NCBI GenBank assembly: GCA_963931865.1
Contig: OZ007506.1
Location: forward strand, 7,036,451 to 7,100,450
Source: Axinella damicornis
Taxonomy: Eukaryota; Porifera; Demospongiae; Axinellida; Axinellidae
Reading direction: 5' to 3'
DNA length: 64,000 nt
Part shown: positions 11,693 through 23,800 of the stretch, in pieces
Layout of the letters: every line of letters starts with the position of its first letter
Position numbering within the stretch: position 1 is the first letter of the stretch
Made by a program: the position numbers and the translations under genes
The notes under the pieces: generated by a model
What the model saw: the letters and a program-made list of their open reading frames with translations, nothing else
Databases searched by the model: none
Told to the model about the DNA's origin: nothing

Positions 11693-11799
11693 AGATGAGT
11701 TGCTAACAGTTCTCTACCATACTGGTCAAGAAGACTGAAGTAGCATGACTTGAACAAGCCGCACCCCTAACTTGGAGCCAGGCCACTGGGGTCTTTGCA

Positions 11800-11878
11800 T
11801 AGCCTCGTTCCCATGGCCCTGCCCAGCTTTTTGTCGCTTGCAACCAAAAGCGGCGCACGGACCTGGGAAAGGGGCTAG
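11800..11878. repeat. Foldback repeat, TAGCCTCGTTCCCA family
   Basis: Starts TAGCCTCGTTCCCA and ends TGGGAAAGGGGCTAG, a diverged inverted pair around a 50-bp centre containing the family motif CAGCTTTTTGTCGCTTGCA. Confidence 0.6.
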
Positions 11879-11957
11879 TCTTTGCATGCAGTGCTCACTA
11901 TTAGCTCCTACTGAGGAGTCAGTGAGGACTGAGGCTTTAGCTAGCTTGATCAATGAT

Positions 11958-11992
11958 TAGCCTCGTACCCAGGCCTTCAGGGTACGAGGCTA
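11958..11992. repeat. Minimal 35-bp hairpin of the same family
   Basis: TAGCCTCGTACCCAGGCC followed at once by its near-perfect inverse GGGTACGAGGCTA. This is the shortest form of the family in the window. Confidence 0.75.
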
Positions 11993-12261
11993 ACAGTCAA
12001 CACAATCATGGTACACATGCTTCCTCACTAACAGCTGGCACTGGGTAAACACAATAGCAACATAAATATTGTTTTAGCCACTCCATGTGGTATATAGCTA
12101 GTGCTATAGCCGCATAGCTAGCCAGTAGGTACATGTAGCTATACTGCTGTACATAGCTAATCAAAGTGGATAATGCAATAGCTTTATGTAGCTAAGTGTG
12201 AACATGAATGATATTCAAAACAGCCGACCGAGAACCATGCAATCACATGTGCTTTATGTCA

Positions 12262-12830
12262 ATGTTGGCAATGCAATTTCTTCCATGACGAAGGGGGCAA
12301 CATGACGGTGAGAGTGCTTTAATCTGTCCATGCCATCGATATCTGCTCATTGATGGATGAGGGCTAGCTACTGCATGGCAAAGTGTCACTCATGACATCA
12401 ACGCTGTCAGCAGCGCGGAGTCTCCATGGGTAATACAGAGCTCAAGATGAGACCTGCATTCTTGGCAAGCATTAACATTCATCAATAGGCGGTCTAAAAA
12501 CATACTATACCCTTGAGTATGATTGCGTCTCTTAATAAGACAAAAGCTTGAGTTGTATAGCTTTATCATGGTGTTGGCAATGCAATTTCATGATTCTTCC
12601 ATGAAGAGGGGGCAACAATGACGGTGAGAGTGCTTTCATCTGTCCATGCCATCAATGTCTGTTCATTGATGGATGAGGGCTACCGCATGTGTCACTCATC
12701 AACGCTGTCAGCAGCAGACAGAGCTAGGGAGACCTGCATTCTTGGCAAGCATTAACATGAGGCTGTCTAAAAACATACTGTACCCTTGAGTATGACTACA
12801 TCTCCAATCTCCAATAAGACAAAAGCTTGC
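12262..12830. repeat. Tandem duplication of about 300 bp, non-coding
   Basis: Copy 1 at about 12262-12549 and copy 2 at about 12569-12830 share TGTTGGCAATGCAATTTC, GACGGTGAGAGTGCTTT, CATTGATGGATGAGGGCTA, ATTCTTGGCAAGCATTAACA and AAACATACTRTACCCTTGAG in the same order, with small indels. No gene recognised. Confidence 0.8.
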
Positions 12831-13176
12831 ATAGAATAGAAGCGCTTCGGTCGCTATCAGGTATACAGACACTGCATGGATGTTACTGTCAGGTTTAGCA
12901 ATCATTTTAAGCCTGTAGATCACACGCAATTTCAACTTTTTCCACTGGACAGAAGGACAAAACCAATTGCTTAACCCTGCTTCGTGCATGAGCGTGCAGG
13001 GTAATTATGGCAAAACATCATAGCTGGTGCCGGGCAAGTAGCTATAGGGGTCCGATATCTCGTATACGCACACCTCTAGGAAGGCCTGGAAACATACTCC
13101 TATACCTCAGGAATCGATCCACAAGGAAATTTAAACCTCAACGGGTTTAAGTTAATAAAAATGTCCCTATAAATTA

Positions 13177-14043
13177 TTATGCTTCAAAATCAAAGTCCAG
13201 TCCAGTGCCCTTCATCTTCTCTGCATACAGGGCATCAAACTCTGCCGACTGTTCTGGAGTGAAATAATTCTTCCAGTCACCAACTCTTCCTTTGCGTAAA
13301 AATCCACCTGACTGGAATATAGGCACGTTAGTCCGGTTTACAAAAGGGTTGATTTTCATGTTTTCGAAGGTGCACTTTTGGGCTATATCATCAAGCACCT
13401 CTTGTTCCAAAGCATAGCCCAGGAATACAGCAATCTTCTTCACCACTCCAGGAAGATCTCGCTTCATGTCTTCATACTTGAGGAATAGCACATTTGGTTC
13501 ATCCTTGTACCTCCACCACCCGAGTACATTGGGAAACCAGCCTCCATAAAAGCCGCTAACCTTAATATCGTTGATGAACCACTCGAAATAATCATCCCAT
13601 GATGGTGCCTGCTGTTTTTGCACGTACTGTGACATGCTAAACAATGATACGATCATATCCTTAGGATTTCTGCCCACATATATGTACTTGGCAGGACTGG
13701 TGTTAGGAGGCCCACCAAGAAACTTGTCGGATGGAAGATGGCTCTTGAATATACGGGGAGACGGCATCTTCTCCGTGTCTGTGACCTTCAAGCACATTGC
13801 TGGTGCATCACAATTAACCCCTTCTATCCAGGGGACAGCTTCGTAGATGTCAGTCCCACAGTCGTCACCATCACGAAGGAGTCGGGTTATCTCTTGCATC
13901 CAAGTGGTTCCTGATTTCACATAACCTACAACAAAGGTATCGTCTGGACGAACATTGAATTTACTTCGAATGTGCTCCAAGTCCTCCTGGGTGACAACTG
14001 GGAGAGTCATTCCATCAACGTCATTGCACGGTATGCCTGCCAT
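13177..14043 (-). CDS. Cytosolic sulfotransferase (SULT family), intronless
   Basis: 288 residues, full length for soluble SULT enzymes, which transfer sulfonate from PAPS to hydroxyl or amine groups of small molecules. Visible signatures: the PAPS 5'-phosphosulfate loop YVKSGTTWMQE (residues 41-51), the catalytic His in KSHLPSD (His102), the 3'-phosphate site YVGRNPKDMIVSLFSM (about 122-137) and the C-terminal RKGRVGDWKNYF (250-261). No signal peptide or membrane segment, so cytosolic. It is divergent from the NmrA-like gene with only about 220 bp between the start codons, which suggests a shared promoter region. The substrate cannot be read from sequence. Being intronless beside intron-rich genes suggests a retrocopy or transfer. 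Confidence 0.93.
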   Translation of the reverse strand: MAGIPCNDVDGMTLPVVTQEDLEHIRSKFNVRPDDTFVVGYVKSGTTWMQEITRLLRDGDDCGTDIYEAVPWIEGVNCDAPAMCLKVTDTEKMPSPRIFKSHLPSDKFLGGPPNTSPAKYIYVGRNPKDMIVSLFSMSQYVQKQQAPSWDDYFEWFINDIKVSGFYGGWFPNVLGWWRYKDEPNVLFLKYEDMKRDLPGVVKKIAVFLGYALEQEVLDDIAQKCTFENMKINPFVNRTNVPIFQSGGFLRKGRVGDWKNYFTPEQSAEFDALYAEKMKGTGLDFDFEA

Positions 14044-14266
14044 ACTCAGTTGGGGCGTCTTCAGCGAATCTCAGAGATGTTTTTCGGTCGTAGGCGCCTG
14101 TGTAGCTGAGCTCGAGTATGCTAAGAACGTTAATAATTAACCACGCAGTTTTCACAGTAGTTCTTGACCTGACCTTTGAACCACGGTTGATAGTTATCCT
14201 CGTCGTGGGAGGAACTTGAAGGGTCTGGGTACGAGACTAGATAGCTAGTAAGCTTAGTTCACCATC
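14044..14266. promoter_or_regulatory. Divergent intergenic promoter region, SULT/NmrA-like
   Basis: The 223 bp between two outward-facing ATGs must hold both promoters and 5' leaders. It ends with a half-copy of the foldback family (GGGTCTGGGTACGAGACTA, 14219-14237). No clear TATA box on either strand. Confidence 0.5.
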
Positions 14267-15169
14267 ATGGCCAAACCAGTGATCTTCGTTACCGCAGCAA
14301 GTGGAAAAATTGGCCTTGCCACTGTGCAGGCCCTGTCTGCCAGGTTCGCAGACAAAGTGGAAATTCGTGCCGGTGTGCGCAACCCGGACAAAGCCGAGAA
14401 GTTGAAGGCGCTAGCTGGCGTTACTGTTGTGCAGGCGGAGATGGGGGCGAAGGACAAACTAGTGGAGACATTTCGTGGAGTAGACGCACTGTATATCATA
14501 ATGCCAGGGGTGGAGAACAGAGTAGAGCTTGCGATCTCCACCGCTGAAGCTGCCAAGGAGGCTGGAGCTAAGTTCATACTCGTCGTTAGCCTCCCATCTG
14601 TTGAACTTCCTGATACGGTATTCGGAAGGCAGTTTACGGAAATTGAGGGCAAGATATCCAAACTTTGCGTTCCGTATACGTTTCTGCGTCTTCCGCTCTT
14701 CGTCGAGAACTACTTCGCTTTCAAGGACTCCATTGTCGGTGAATCTTCAATCTATTTACCAGTTGACCCAACAAAAGCTTTCACTTCCGTGGTTGTTGCA
14801 GATGCAGGAAAAGCAGCTGCAGCAATTCTTCTGAACTATCAGAACCATACCAACAGGACATACACTATTGTGAGTGACTGCCACACCTATAATGAAGTTG
14901 CAGCTGCATTCAATGAAGCATTGGGCAAAGAGATCAAATACATCAGACTATCATACGTTGCAGCAAAGCAGTCATACATGGAAGGAGGGTATCCCAAGTG
15001 GAAAGTTGATGGTATCCTGGAGTTATACAGATTGATCGATAGTGGCTCTCCCATCACAAACCAAGCTGACCTCTCACAGCAGTATGAAGAGCTCACAGGT
15101 GAAAAACCGACCAATCTCAGGACCTGGGTCTCTCAGGTTGCAGATGCCTTCAAAGCTTCAACTCCCTAG
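14267..15169 (+). CDS. NmrA-like NAD(P)-binding protein, intronless
   Basis: 300 residues, the usual length of NmrA-like atypical short-chain dehydrogenases (cf. bacterial QorB and animal NMRAL1/HSCARG). The N-terminal Rossmann strand is followed by TAASGKIGLATV (residues 9-20), a dinucleotide-binding loop whose first Gly is replaced by Ala. VRNPDKAEKL (37-46) follows the second strand, where an Arg commonly selects NADP(H). VDALYIIMPG and FILVVSLPS are later strands. The family lacks the classical SDR Tyr-Lys pair and often works as a redox sensor or quinone reductase. Function here is inferred only. Start in ACCATCATGG context; AATAAA lies 80 bp past the stop. Confidence 0.9.
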   Translation: MAKPVIFVTAASGKIGLATVQALSARFADKVEIRAGVRNPDKAEKLKALAGVTVVQAEMGAKDKLVETFRGVDALYIIMPGVENRVELAISTAEAAKEAGAKFILVVSLPSVELPDTVFGRQFTEIEGKISKLCVPYTFLRLPLFVENYFAFKDSIVGESSIYLPVDPTKAFTSVVVADAGKAAAAILLNYQNHTNRTYTIVSDCHTYNEVAAAFNEALGKEIKYIRLSYVAAKQSYMEGGYPKWKVDGILELYRLIDSGSPITNQADLSQQYEELTGEKPTNLRTWVSQVADAFKASTP

Positions 15170-15248
15170 ACATTATGTTCCTGAGTTGTATTATTCATTG
15201 GGCACCTCCACAATGTACTTTATACCAGGCCTTACTTGCTGCAGCTGC

Positions 15249-15254
15249 AATAAA
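15249..15254 (+). terminator. Polyadenylation signal of the NmrA-like gene
   Basis: AATAAA 80 bp downstream of the stop at 15169 in the sense orientation. Confidence 0.6.
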
Positions 15255-15615
15255 AGGCTATATAACTATAGCCCTATATATACATAATGTTATCCAGTCA
15301 CAGAGCATTGGATTAGACTAAGCGATATTGTCTTCATGTGAAGCATCTTCTGAGGCATACAATACGTTTCTGTGTTGCAATTATTAATTATAGTCCACAT
15401 GAGAACGATCAAACTGCATAGGTCACATGGATGTGCACAAGCTCACTGCAGCACTGGAGAAGACTCAGAAGAGGCATGCAGGAATTCTGATCTGCTACTG
15501 TGTTGTCAATCAGATCCAGTCCCAAGTTCAGAAGGTCGATCTGGGTTCGAGGCTAGTCCATCTCGACTTTATAGCAGGGTTCTGAATATCATTGGCAGAG
15601 GGGGCTCTCCTTGAG

Positions 15616-15679
15616 TAGCCTCATTCCCAGGCCCACAGTCATTCGAAACTTTCTGCATGTGGGCCTGGGTACGAGGCTA
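15616..15679. repeat. Foldback repeat, TAGCCTCATTCCCAGGCCC family
   Basis: TAGCCTCATTCCCAGGCCCACA at the left mirrors TGTGGGCCTGGGTACGAGGCTA at the right. Confidence 0.75.
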
Positions 15680-17666
15680 CTCCTTGCAATTGAGCACTAA
15701 GTTTGCCTCTGAATGAAGAGCACCTGAATGCATGAAAATGTCTGTTTGGGAAAGAATCCTACGTGCACGTCCACTAATTTTGGTTATGTAGGTATGCCTT
15801 ATTGTGTGACATTGTATAATAAGCAGTCTTATTTTTGTAAAAGACCGTTCCACTCTGTCCCTGCACTTTTTGCAACTTAGTGCACACCAGCAGAAATATT
15901 GACCCTGCCCTTCCGAAATGGGAATTTAACTTCAGCAGCTGCCAATCTTACATACCTTTCACAAGGTTTTCGGGCTACACACTCCTACATGTACTGTGGA
16001 CACAGATCCCTCAGCAACTTGCCTTGTCCCAGGCCCCGCCCACTAAAGGAAATGGCCTGGACAGCACAATATCCAACAGCAAGTATGTCCGTATCCTACA
16101 GTCAAGTTAGTTTCATATACCATGCAGTTGGCAGTCAAACTATCAAGCCAATAATTATTCCTATAGTGTGGACCATGACGAATATCTTGACAGTGCCTTG
16201 ACCCATACCTTCCTAGCCTCGGTGAGAAGGCCTGGAAACGAAACTATACCTTCCCACACGGCCCTGACACACACGGTTTTGAATGGCAGTTGTGTGGGAA
16301 GGTATCGGTTGGGGCTAATTCTAACTTTTGGTTCAGCAAGTGAATGTATGTTCTCCTATTATATTTAAGGCTTGATTATTCACATCAAAAAAAACTGTTA
16401 CAACAATCAAGCCATACAAATAACCAGGCACAACAAAAGACTTTAAAAATCAGTGTACAAAACAAACTCACCCACAAACATACTGATTCACCATAATGCT
16501 ATGTTTGTAGTTGTAAGAGAGCTAGAGCAGGCAACATCTCAGCTGTGCTTACCAGCCCCTTCAGCACCGGTTTTGGGCTACATGGCAAGAGAGATAAGGA
16601 CAACTTCAATGTGTGCAGCAGTGTTCTCGCAAGGATTTGTAGACCAAAGGGTGCATTAACAATTCGCAAATAGCATATCAGAATTCCAAAGGGTATGCAC
16701 CCTTCGGTATAGACCGTGTGCCTGTGTGGGCATAGCTCCGTATACTATACATGATTTCCGTATACTCGCCACCATTCTGTAGGACACTAGAATAGCAGTA
16801 ACGTACACGTGGACCTGTAATTGGCTCCCTACCAGCAGTGCTGCCAGCTGGATCGCTTAGTGGCTCGCGTATGTTGTAAAGCTATTAGCAGTACATGTCA
16901 CACTGTAGCGATACTAGATGCAGCCCATGGTAGCATTCAACAGCCAGCTCACAATCCCGTCGCTGTACAAAGCCATTTTTGCCCTACATGACATCATCAG
17001 AATGTTGACGCCAGCGCTTGTGGCAACAATTCCGCTTGTAACCACGCCCATTTAGGCACACGTTCTATAGGATGAGTGAGAACACCGATGGGCAAGAATT
17101 GGTAGGAAGTTGTGATTACATCATCATGCTGGATGCTAATTTAAGCAACAATGTAATCCTGCACGGAAGTTACCGTATATCTATATCTTAAATTGTTTTC
17201 ATGAATGCCATCAAATGCCAAAATTTATCACGTGATTCGAGATTACCATAAGGAAACAAACCTGCAGATCCATTGCTGCACAACTCTTGGCTCAGTTGCG
17301 CTACTTTCAACGAACAGATAAGACTTTCAGACCCACAAGGCTTATTGCTGACTAAAATACCTATTGCTCAAGTGACCAAGAGGTTGAAGATGAGTTACAA
17401 GTAGTACAGTGCCAATCCACAACAAAGGAGCAGGCCGAAATGGGCAAGTATGTTTGACACCAGGTGAGTCCGCAGCAGGTCGAGTTTTTTTAAAGTCAGC
17501 GTGCGAGTGAAAGTACGGTAAGCACGGCAAGACCGTTAGAAAAATTTAGTGAGTGCTCAGTCAGTTTGTAAATTTTTTTTAAGACACAAATCATTTTATG
17601 TGAATGATTTTCAACATGAACATTTCCCAATATACGGTAATCACTCACTCTTTGCAACGTACCACA

Positions 17667-17766
17667 TAGTCTCGGTCCCAGACCCAAACCAACCCCAGCG
17701 TGGATCGCTTCCAGTATACTGGAAGTGATCCGTGCCGGGGTTGGTTTGAGTCTGCGGCCACGACTA
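17667..17766. repeat. Foldback repeat, TAGTCTCGGTCCCAGACC subfamily
   Basis: The arms mirror each other through a central ATCGCTTCCAGTATACTGGAAGTGAT palindrome. Related copies with TAGTCTC ends lie at 27779-27881 and 46509-46603. Confidence 0.8.
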
Positions 17767-17875
17767 CATACCACACAATCTTTTCTCTCCATTTCAGTGC
17801 AAACATGGGAGACTGCAGTCATCTAAGGCCAATCTAACTGCTGAAAATGTCAGTCGCTACATTCAAATACAAGTG

Positions 17876-17899
17876 TTATTCCTGAAATTGATTTGTTAA
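17876..17899 (-). CDS. VPS11: Possible VPS11 terminal exon
   Basis: Acceptor TCTCTTTGTAG followed in phase by LTNQFQE and TAA. The human protein continues LTLL at this point, so the two first residues agree, but the exon is only 24 bp. Alternatives are read-through of exon 27 (stop after seven more codons) or an exon further downstream. Confidence 0.35.
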   Translation of the reverse strand, partial: LTNQFQE

Positions 17900-20800
17900 C
17901 TACAAAGAGATTTTATACCGGTAAGCTGTCAAGATCTTAGCAACAAGAAACTAATTTGGTCAGGGCTAACACAATCATTAATTTTCTCCCCTTGAACTGT
18001 TTTCCTCCAGTACGTTTCCTATCAAAATCACAGTTGACTGTCCGTCACATGACCTTAAATTACTTATTTTCTTTTAGGTTACAAGGTACATACATACCTT
18101 ACTGAACACTCCTCTGCCAAAGTACTCAGCCACCACGCTGAATCCGTCTGGAGAACGCTGGAGCTGAGAGACAAAAGAACAAACGCCATGTACAATATGC
18201 AACCAGCACAACCAGTATACACCAACTGTACACAACTAGTAGCCTCATTCCCACTCCATTTTTAGCTGCATAGGTGACCTTTGACCTTACATGTAATTAT
18301 GGCAATGTGCCCATGCACGTTTTGTGAGTAATACTGAGAAGTTCACGGACTAATGGCATGTGAGTTATTGTTGGATTGTGCAGTACTGTGGTGGACCACT
18401 GGAGGCATCAGGTACGGATCTCCTTGTTTTACAGTTGTAGTAGGTGCCAAGCACTTGGTACACATATGCTAGTCACGCGAGCCAGATTCTGTTGCTGTCT
18501 TCTGTGTCATAATTGCAACAATATAACTGGAAGAGTATATAATTATAGTTGAGTTGTTTCGTGCTGCTTTTAGTCAATGGCTTTTTTGTGTGGGCATGTT
18601 GCCACAATTACACAAAACCATATCTACCTACATCATGATCATGTCCACGTTGCGGTTTGATGATGTAGGAGTGGTACCAGGCCTTCTCCCACTTTTGGTT
18701 GGCCGATTCAAAGGTCATGTATGTGGAGCGGGAGATGGCCTGGGAACGAGGCTATACAACTAGGACAACCATACACAACTACTAGTCTGATGCCCTATAG
18801 CATGTGGAACACATGAGAAAAGAGTGGGACCATGCAATCAGAGCAACAGAGATTGAGGTGCAAGTACATAAAGTGAAAATGACCCAACGATGCTTTTAAA
18901 AATGAACAAAAAGTGCAGTCCAGTAATGCAGCTGGTCACTGTATTGACGTCTGCGTAGCAGTACTGTGGTGGCAGGAAAGAATTTTTTTGAAATTCCCGT
19001 TACTGTGAAGCCGCTTGCACACTACATGCTAATGCATGCGTGTGACTAATCACTGCACATGCCACACGTACTTGTATGTAGAACATGGCGCCTTGAGGTC
19101 AATCGGTCTCTTTCTCTGAGCAGATCAAAATGCAGAGCGGCAAAGAAAGCAGTGATATGTAGTTTATCTGTGGATCAGTCTGACTTCTTTGAGTCAAGCA
19201 GTGAAGGGGAACATTTCTCTTTGTCTGTGCAAAAACTAAACCACAATTGGAGACCCTTTGTCGAACCTTGAAGATACCGGCAACACCAGCTCTAACCAAG
19301 CATCAGCTTGTCAGGATGATATCAAAAAGGGGTGAAAATCATCCACAACTACATTGTACTCTGGAAAACAGGTAGCTGTTCCATTGCTTGTGCCTAACAA
19401 TGTTGATGAACTATTTGAGCCCATCTGTTTACTGTAGCCTCCTTCCTGGCCTCTTCCGCTTTCAGTTTTGTTTGCAAGGCAGATGCAGAGAGCCTGGTAT
19501 CTTTTGTGGTATGAGCGGGTAGCAAGGTTGAATAACCACGTTGCAACCTGGAGCTCAGCCTCAAGACAAAGCGAAGGAATGCATGCAATCACAGTGGCAG
19601 ATCTAAAGAACGAGCAGTTTGAGGCGGCTGACAAGGAATCTCTGCTCTATGCAGTTAACAGTGTATCTGAACAACTTGGCCCAACCCATTGGCCTCTTGA
19701 TGAAGCGGATACCAGTGTGCATTGGAAATGGCTGGAATTCTACGTCGGATCCAGCAGAAAGGGACTATCTGCTGCTTTGTGACAAAGACTTGCTTGAATT
19801 TAGTAAGATAATATGCACATGGATATGCATTTTCATAACAGTCAGCTTTCTCATGGAAGTTAACCTCTATATATACGAGGGGCAACCGCACTCCTGGTAG
19901 CCTCGGTTAAACGGTAGCACAAGCTAAGTGTGACAGTTTGTTCCAATTATCACACATCACGTGAGTACCATACGTATATATCCCACCTACTAATGCCATA
20001 GAAGGGGAGGCAGTGTATGAGCCATATTTCCCTCCCTGTGGCAATTGTACATGCATGCACAAACTGTTGTGCAATGCATGATAATGATTTCTTTCAAGTT
20101 CAAGGTTCAAATAGCTATAGTAAAAGTCATATGGATATGGGTACGACATGATGTTCATACTGTTCATATTCAATTTGTCCATTAACTGAAGGTTTTGAAC
20201 AATTAAACGGAGGCAGCAACGAGCGACCTTGCCAGTTTGTGAAGAGGTTAGAAGTCATTGGAAAGTTCATCGTAACTCACAAACTCCGAAAAACGGGGAG
20301 GGGCTGTGAACGAGGCAGGGCTAGGACCAGCAACAGAGTAGGGCCTGAACGAATGGGGAATCCCCCCATTCGAATGTTCGGTAACTAACATTCGAACAAC
20401 ATTCGGTAGAATCAAGATATTATGTAACGAAGATCTTGCGCGACCATATCGGCAATTTGGTCGGAGATTAGCTTTGCACGACTGGTGGGGCACTTTGATC
20501 AGGCGATAAAAGCATCCAGAGGTGGATCGTGTTTCGATTTCGTCTTTTATTCATTGCTGTGTACGCGGTTCAGGTGGTCGTGTAAGTTGGTCGTCCCTCC
20601 ATGGTAAGCGTAATTTTTGTTGCACAACTTGCACTTCACTGTCTTGTGTCCTGTTATCAGACGAGCAGAGCTACCTGCATCGCTATCGAGAACGCCACCA
20701 ACAGCACAGCCTCAGTCTCCGCCATCTTGCAGCTAGCCTAAGATAAGGTAGCACGTGGGGTGTGCATTGATTAGAAATAGCGAACATAATTTTGCCTTCG

Positions 20801-23800
20801 AACGTTCGGGGATTCGAACGAACGTTCGAATGTTGGTACATTCGTTCGAATGTTGGTACATTCGTTCGAATGTTGGTACATTCGTTCAGGCCCTACAACA
20901 GAGCTGGAGGTGGAGCTTTCACCAAGGGCGGAGTTTCGTGCACAGTCAGTCACTCGCACATGCCAAGGCAGAAGGGGAGAAAGAACACGCCATGGCTGCA
21001 GTTTCTCGAATCTATCGTTACCAAGGTCACCTTGTATTTACATAGTTGAACAGCGCCGGTGATGAGATTCAATGGACCAATCAGATGGGATATATAACAG
21101 TTAGAGCCCGGTTGCCAGGGATTTATGGCAACGTAAACTGACCTTGCCCTCGGACTTCGCCCTTGGACTTGGTTGGTATACTGCCATAAATCCTGGCTAC
21201 CAGGCTCTAACTATTACATGGTGAGCTGCTTTTCATTCAGTCAGCTCCACTGAAATTCATTTTTTCACTCCACCTACAAGACATACTCCTAAGCCATTTT
21301 CCTCACTTGTTCTCCTTTACATGTACAGGATGGCCATACAGCTCTGTACATTGTCAAAGACCTCCTCAGGAGAGAAGCAGATGTAAACCATCAGAGGAAG
21401 GTGAAGACTCTCCACATACTTGACCACTGCATAGCAGTGAACTATAAGCAGAGGTATTCTTACTCACTCTGCATGTTGCAAAACAGAGTTTTGGACATGA
21501 TCATGTTGAAGCTGCAAGCATTGAGGGCCACCAAGTGGCTCAATTTTCCTAAGCCATATTCCTCACTTGTTCCCCTTTACATGTACAGGATGGCCATACA
21601 GCTCTGTACATTGTCAAAGACCTCCTCAGGAGAGAAGCAGATGTAGATCATCAGAGGAAGGTGAAGACTCTCCACATACTTGACCACTGCATAGCAGTGA
21701 ACTATAAGTAGAGGTATTCTTACTCACTCTGCATGTTGCAAAACAGAGTTTTGGACATGATCGTGTTGAAGCTGCAAGCATTGAGGGCCACCAAGTGGCT
21801 CAATTTTCCTAAGCCATATTCCTCACTTGTTCCCCTTTACATGTACAGGATGGCCATACAGCTCTGTACATTGTCAAAGACCTCCTCAGCAGAGAAGCAG
21901 ATGTAGATCATCAGAGGAAGGTGAAGACTCTCCACATACTTGACCACTGCATAGCAGTGAACTATAAGTAGAGGTATTCTTACTCACTCTGCATGTTGCA
22001 AAACAGAGTTTTGGACATGATCGTGTTGAAGCTGCAAGCATTGAGGGCCACCAAGTGGCTCAATTTTCCTAAGCCATATTCCTCACTTGTTCCCCTTTAC
22101 ATGTACAGGATGGCCATACAGCTCTGTACATTGTCAAAGACCTCCTCAGGAGAGAAGCAGACGTAAACCATCAGAGGAAAGTGAAGACTCTCCACATACT
22201 TGACCACTGCATAGCAGTGAACTATAAGTAGAGGTATTCTTACTCACTCTGCATGTTGCAAAACAGAGTTTTGGACATGATCGTGTTGAAGCTGCAAGCA
22301 TTGAGGGCCACCAAGTGGCTCAATTTTCCTAAGCCATATTCCTCACTTGTTCCCCTTTACATGTACAGGATGGCCATACAGCTCTGTACATTGTCAAAGA
22401 CCTCCTCAGCAGAGAAGCAGATGTAAATCATCAGAGGAAGGTGAAGACTCTCCACATACTTGATCACCGCATACGTAGCAGTGAACTATAAGTAGAGGTA
22501 TTCGTATTCATTCTGCATGTTGGACATGATTGTGTTGCAAACTGCAAGCTTTGAGGACTACCAAGTGGTTCAACTCCTACTGGAAGCAGGGGCTAACCCG
22601 GACCTACAGGACAAAGATGAAGACAGCAACCACACTTGCTTTAATTAAGAAACACTCTGCACAAAATGACTGCAAAACTACATTAGGCCTAGGCCAGTTG
22701 CACGGAAGATTTTAAGGAATTTCAATTCGTGGGACATTACATCCGGTTGCTATGGCAGTGAATGGCGAAATTGGCATGTAAGTAGAGGTATTCATACTCG
22801 TTCAGCATGTTGGACATGATTGTGTCGCAAGCTGCAAGCTTTGAGGACCACCAAGTGGTTCAACTCCTACTGGAAGCAGGGGCTAACCCGGACCTACAGG
22901 ACAAAGATGAAGACAGCAACTGCACTTGCTTCAATTAGGAAACACTCGCTGCAATACTACATTAGGCCAGTTGCACGGAAGAGTTTAAGGAATTTCAATT
23001 CGTGGGACATTACATCCGGTTGCTATGGCAGTGAATGGCGAAATTGGCATGTAAGTAGAGGTATTCATACTCGTTCTGCAAGTTGGACATGATTGTGTCG
23101 CAAGCTGAAAGCTTTGAGGACCACCAAGTGGTTCAACTCCTACTGGCAGCAGGGGCTAACCCAGACCTACAGGACAAAGATGAAGACAGCAACCACACTT
23201 GCTGAAACACTGTGCAAAATGACTGCAAAACTACATTAGGCCAGTTGCACGGAAGATTTTAAGGAATTTCAATTCGTGGGACATTACATCCGGTTGCTAT
23301 GGCAGTGAATGGCGAAATTGGCATGTAAGTAGAGGTATTCATACTCGTTTTGCATGTTGGACATGATTGTGTCGCAAGCTGCAAGCTTTGAGGACCACCA
23401 AGTGGTTCAAGTCCTACTGGCAGCAGGGGCTAACCCCAACCTACAGGACAAAGATGAGGACAGCAACCGCACTTGCACGCTTTAATTAACAAACACTTCA
23501 ACTGGCGTGACGTCAAATCCAGTCGCTCTTTTACTATATTGCAGTGAATGGCGAAATCGGCAGGTAGTGAACTATAAGTAGAGGTATTCGTACTCATTCT
23601 GCATGTTGGACATGATTGTGTCGCAAGCTGCAAGCTTTGAGGACCACCAAGTGGTTCAACTCCTACTGGAAGCAGGAGCTAACCCTGACATACAGGACAA
23701 ACATGAAGCTTGTACGCTTTAATTATGAAACACTCTGAACAAACTGACTGCAAAATTACAATAGGCCAGTTGCATGGAAGGAATTTGAATTGGTGTGACG

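Larger units (their letters stand above)
15255..17875. other. Intergenic, no gene recognised
   Basis: Contains foldback repeats at 15616-15679 and 17667-17766 and a partial copy near 16216-16315. Open frames are short and without family features. The 3' untranslated region of VPS11 should lie at the upper end. Confidence 0.5.

Noticed and set aside
19059..19900. Overlapping + and - frames of 65-107 codons
   Set aside because: No family signature and no consistent splice sites; probably debris of an unknown repeat shared with 26.6 kb.
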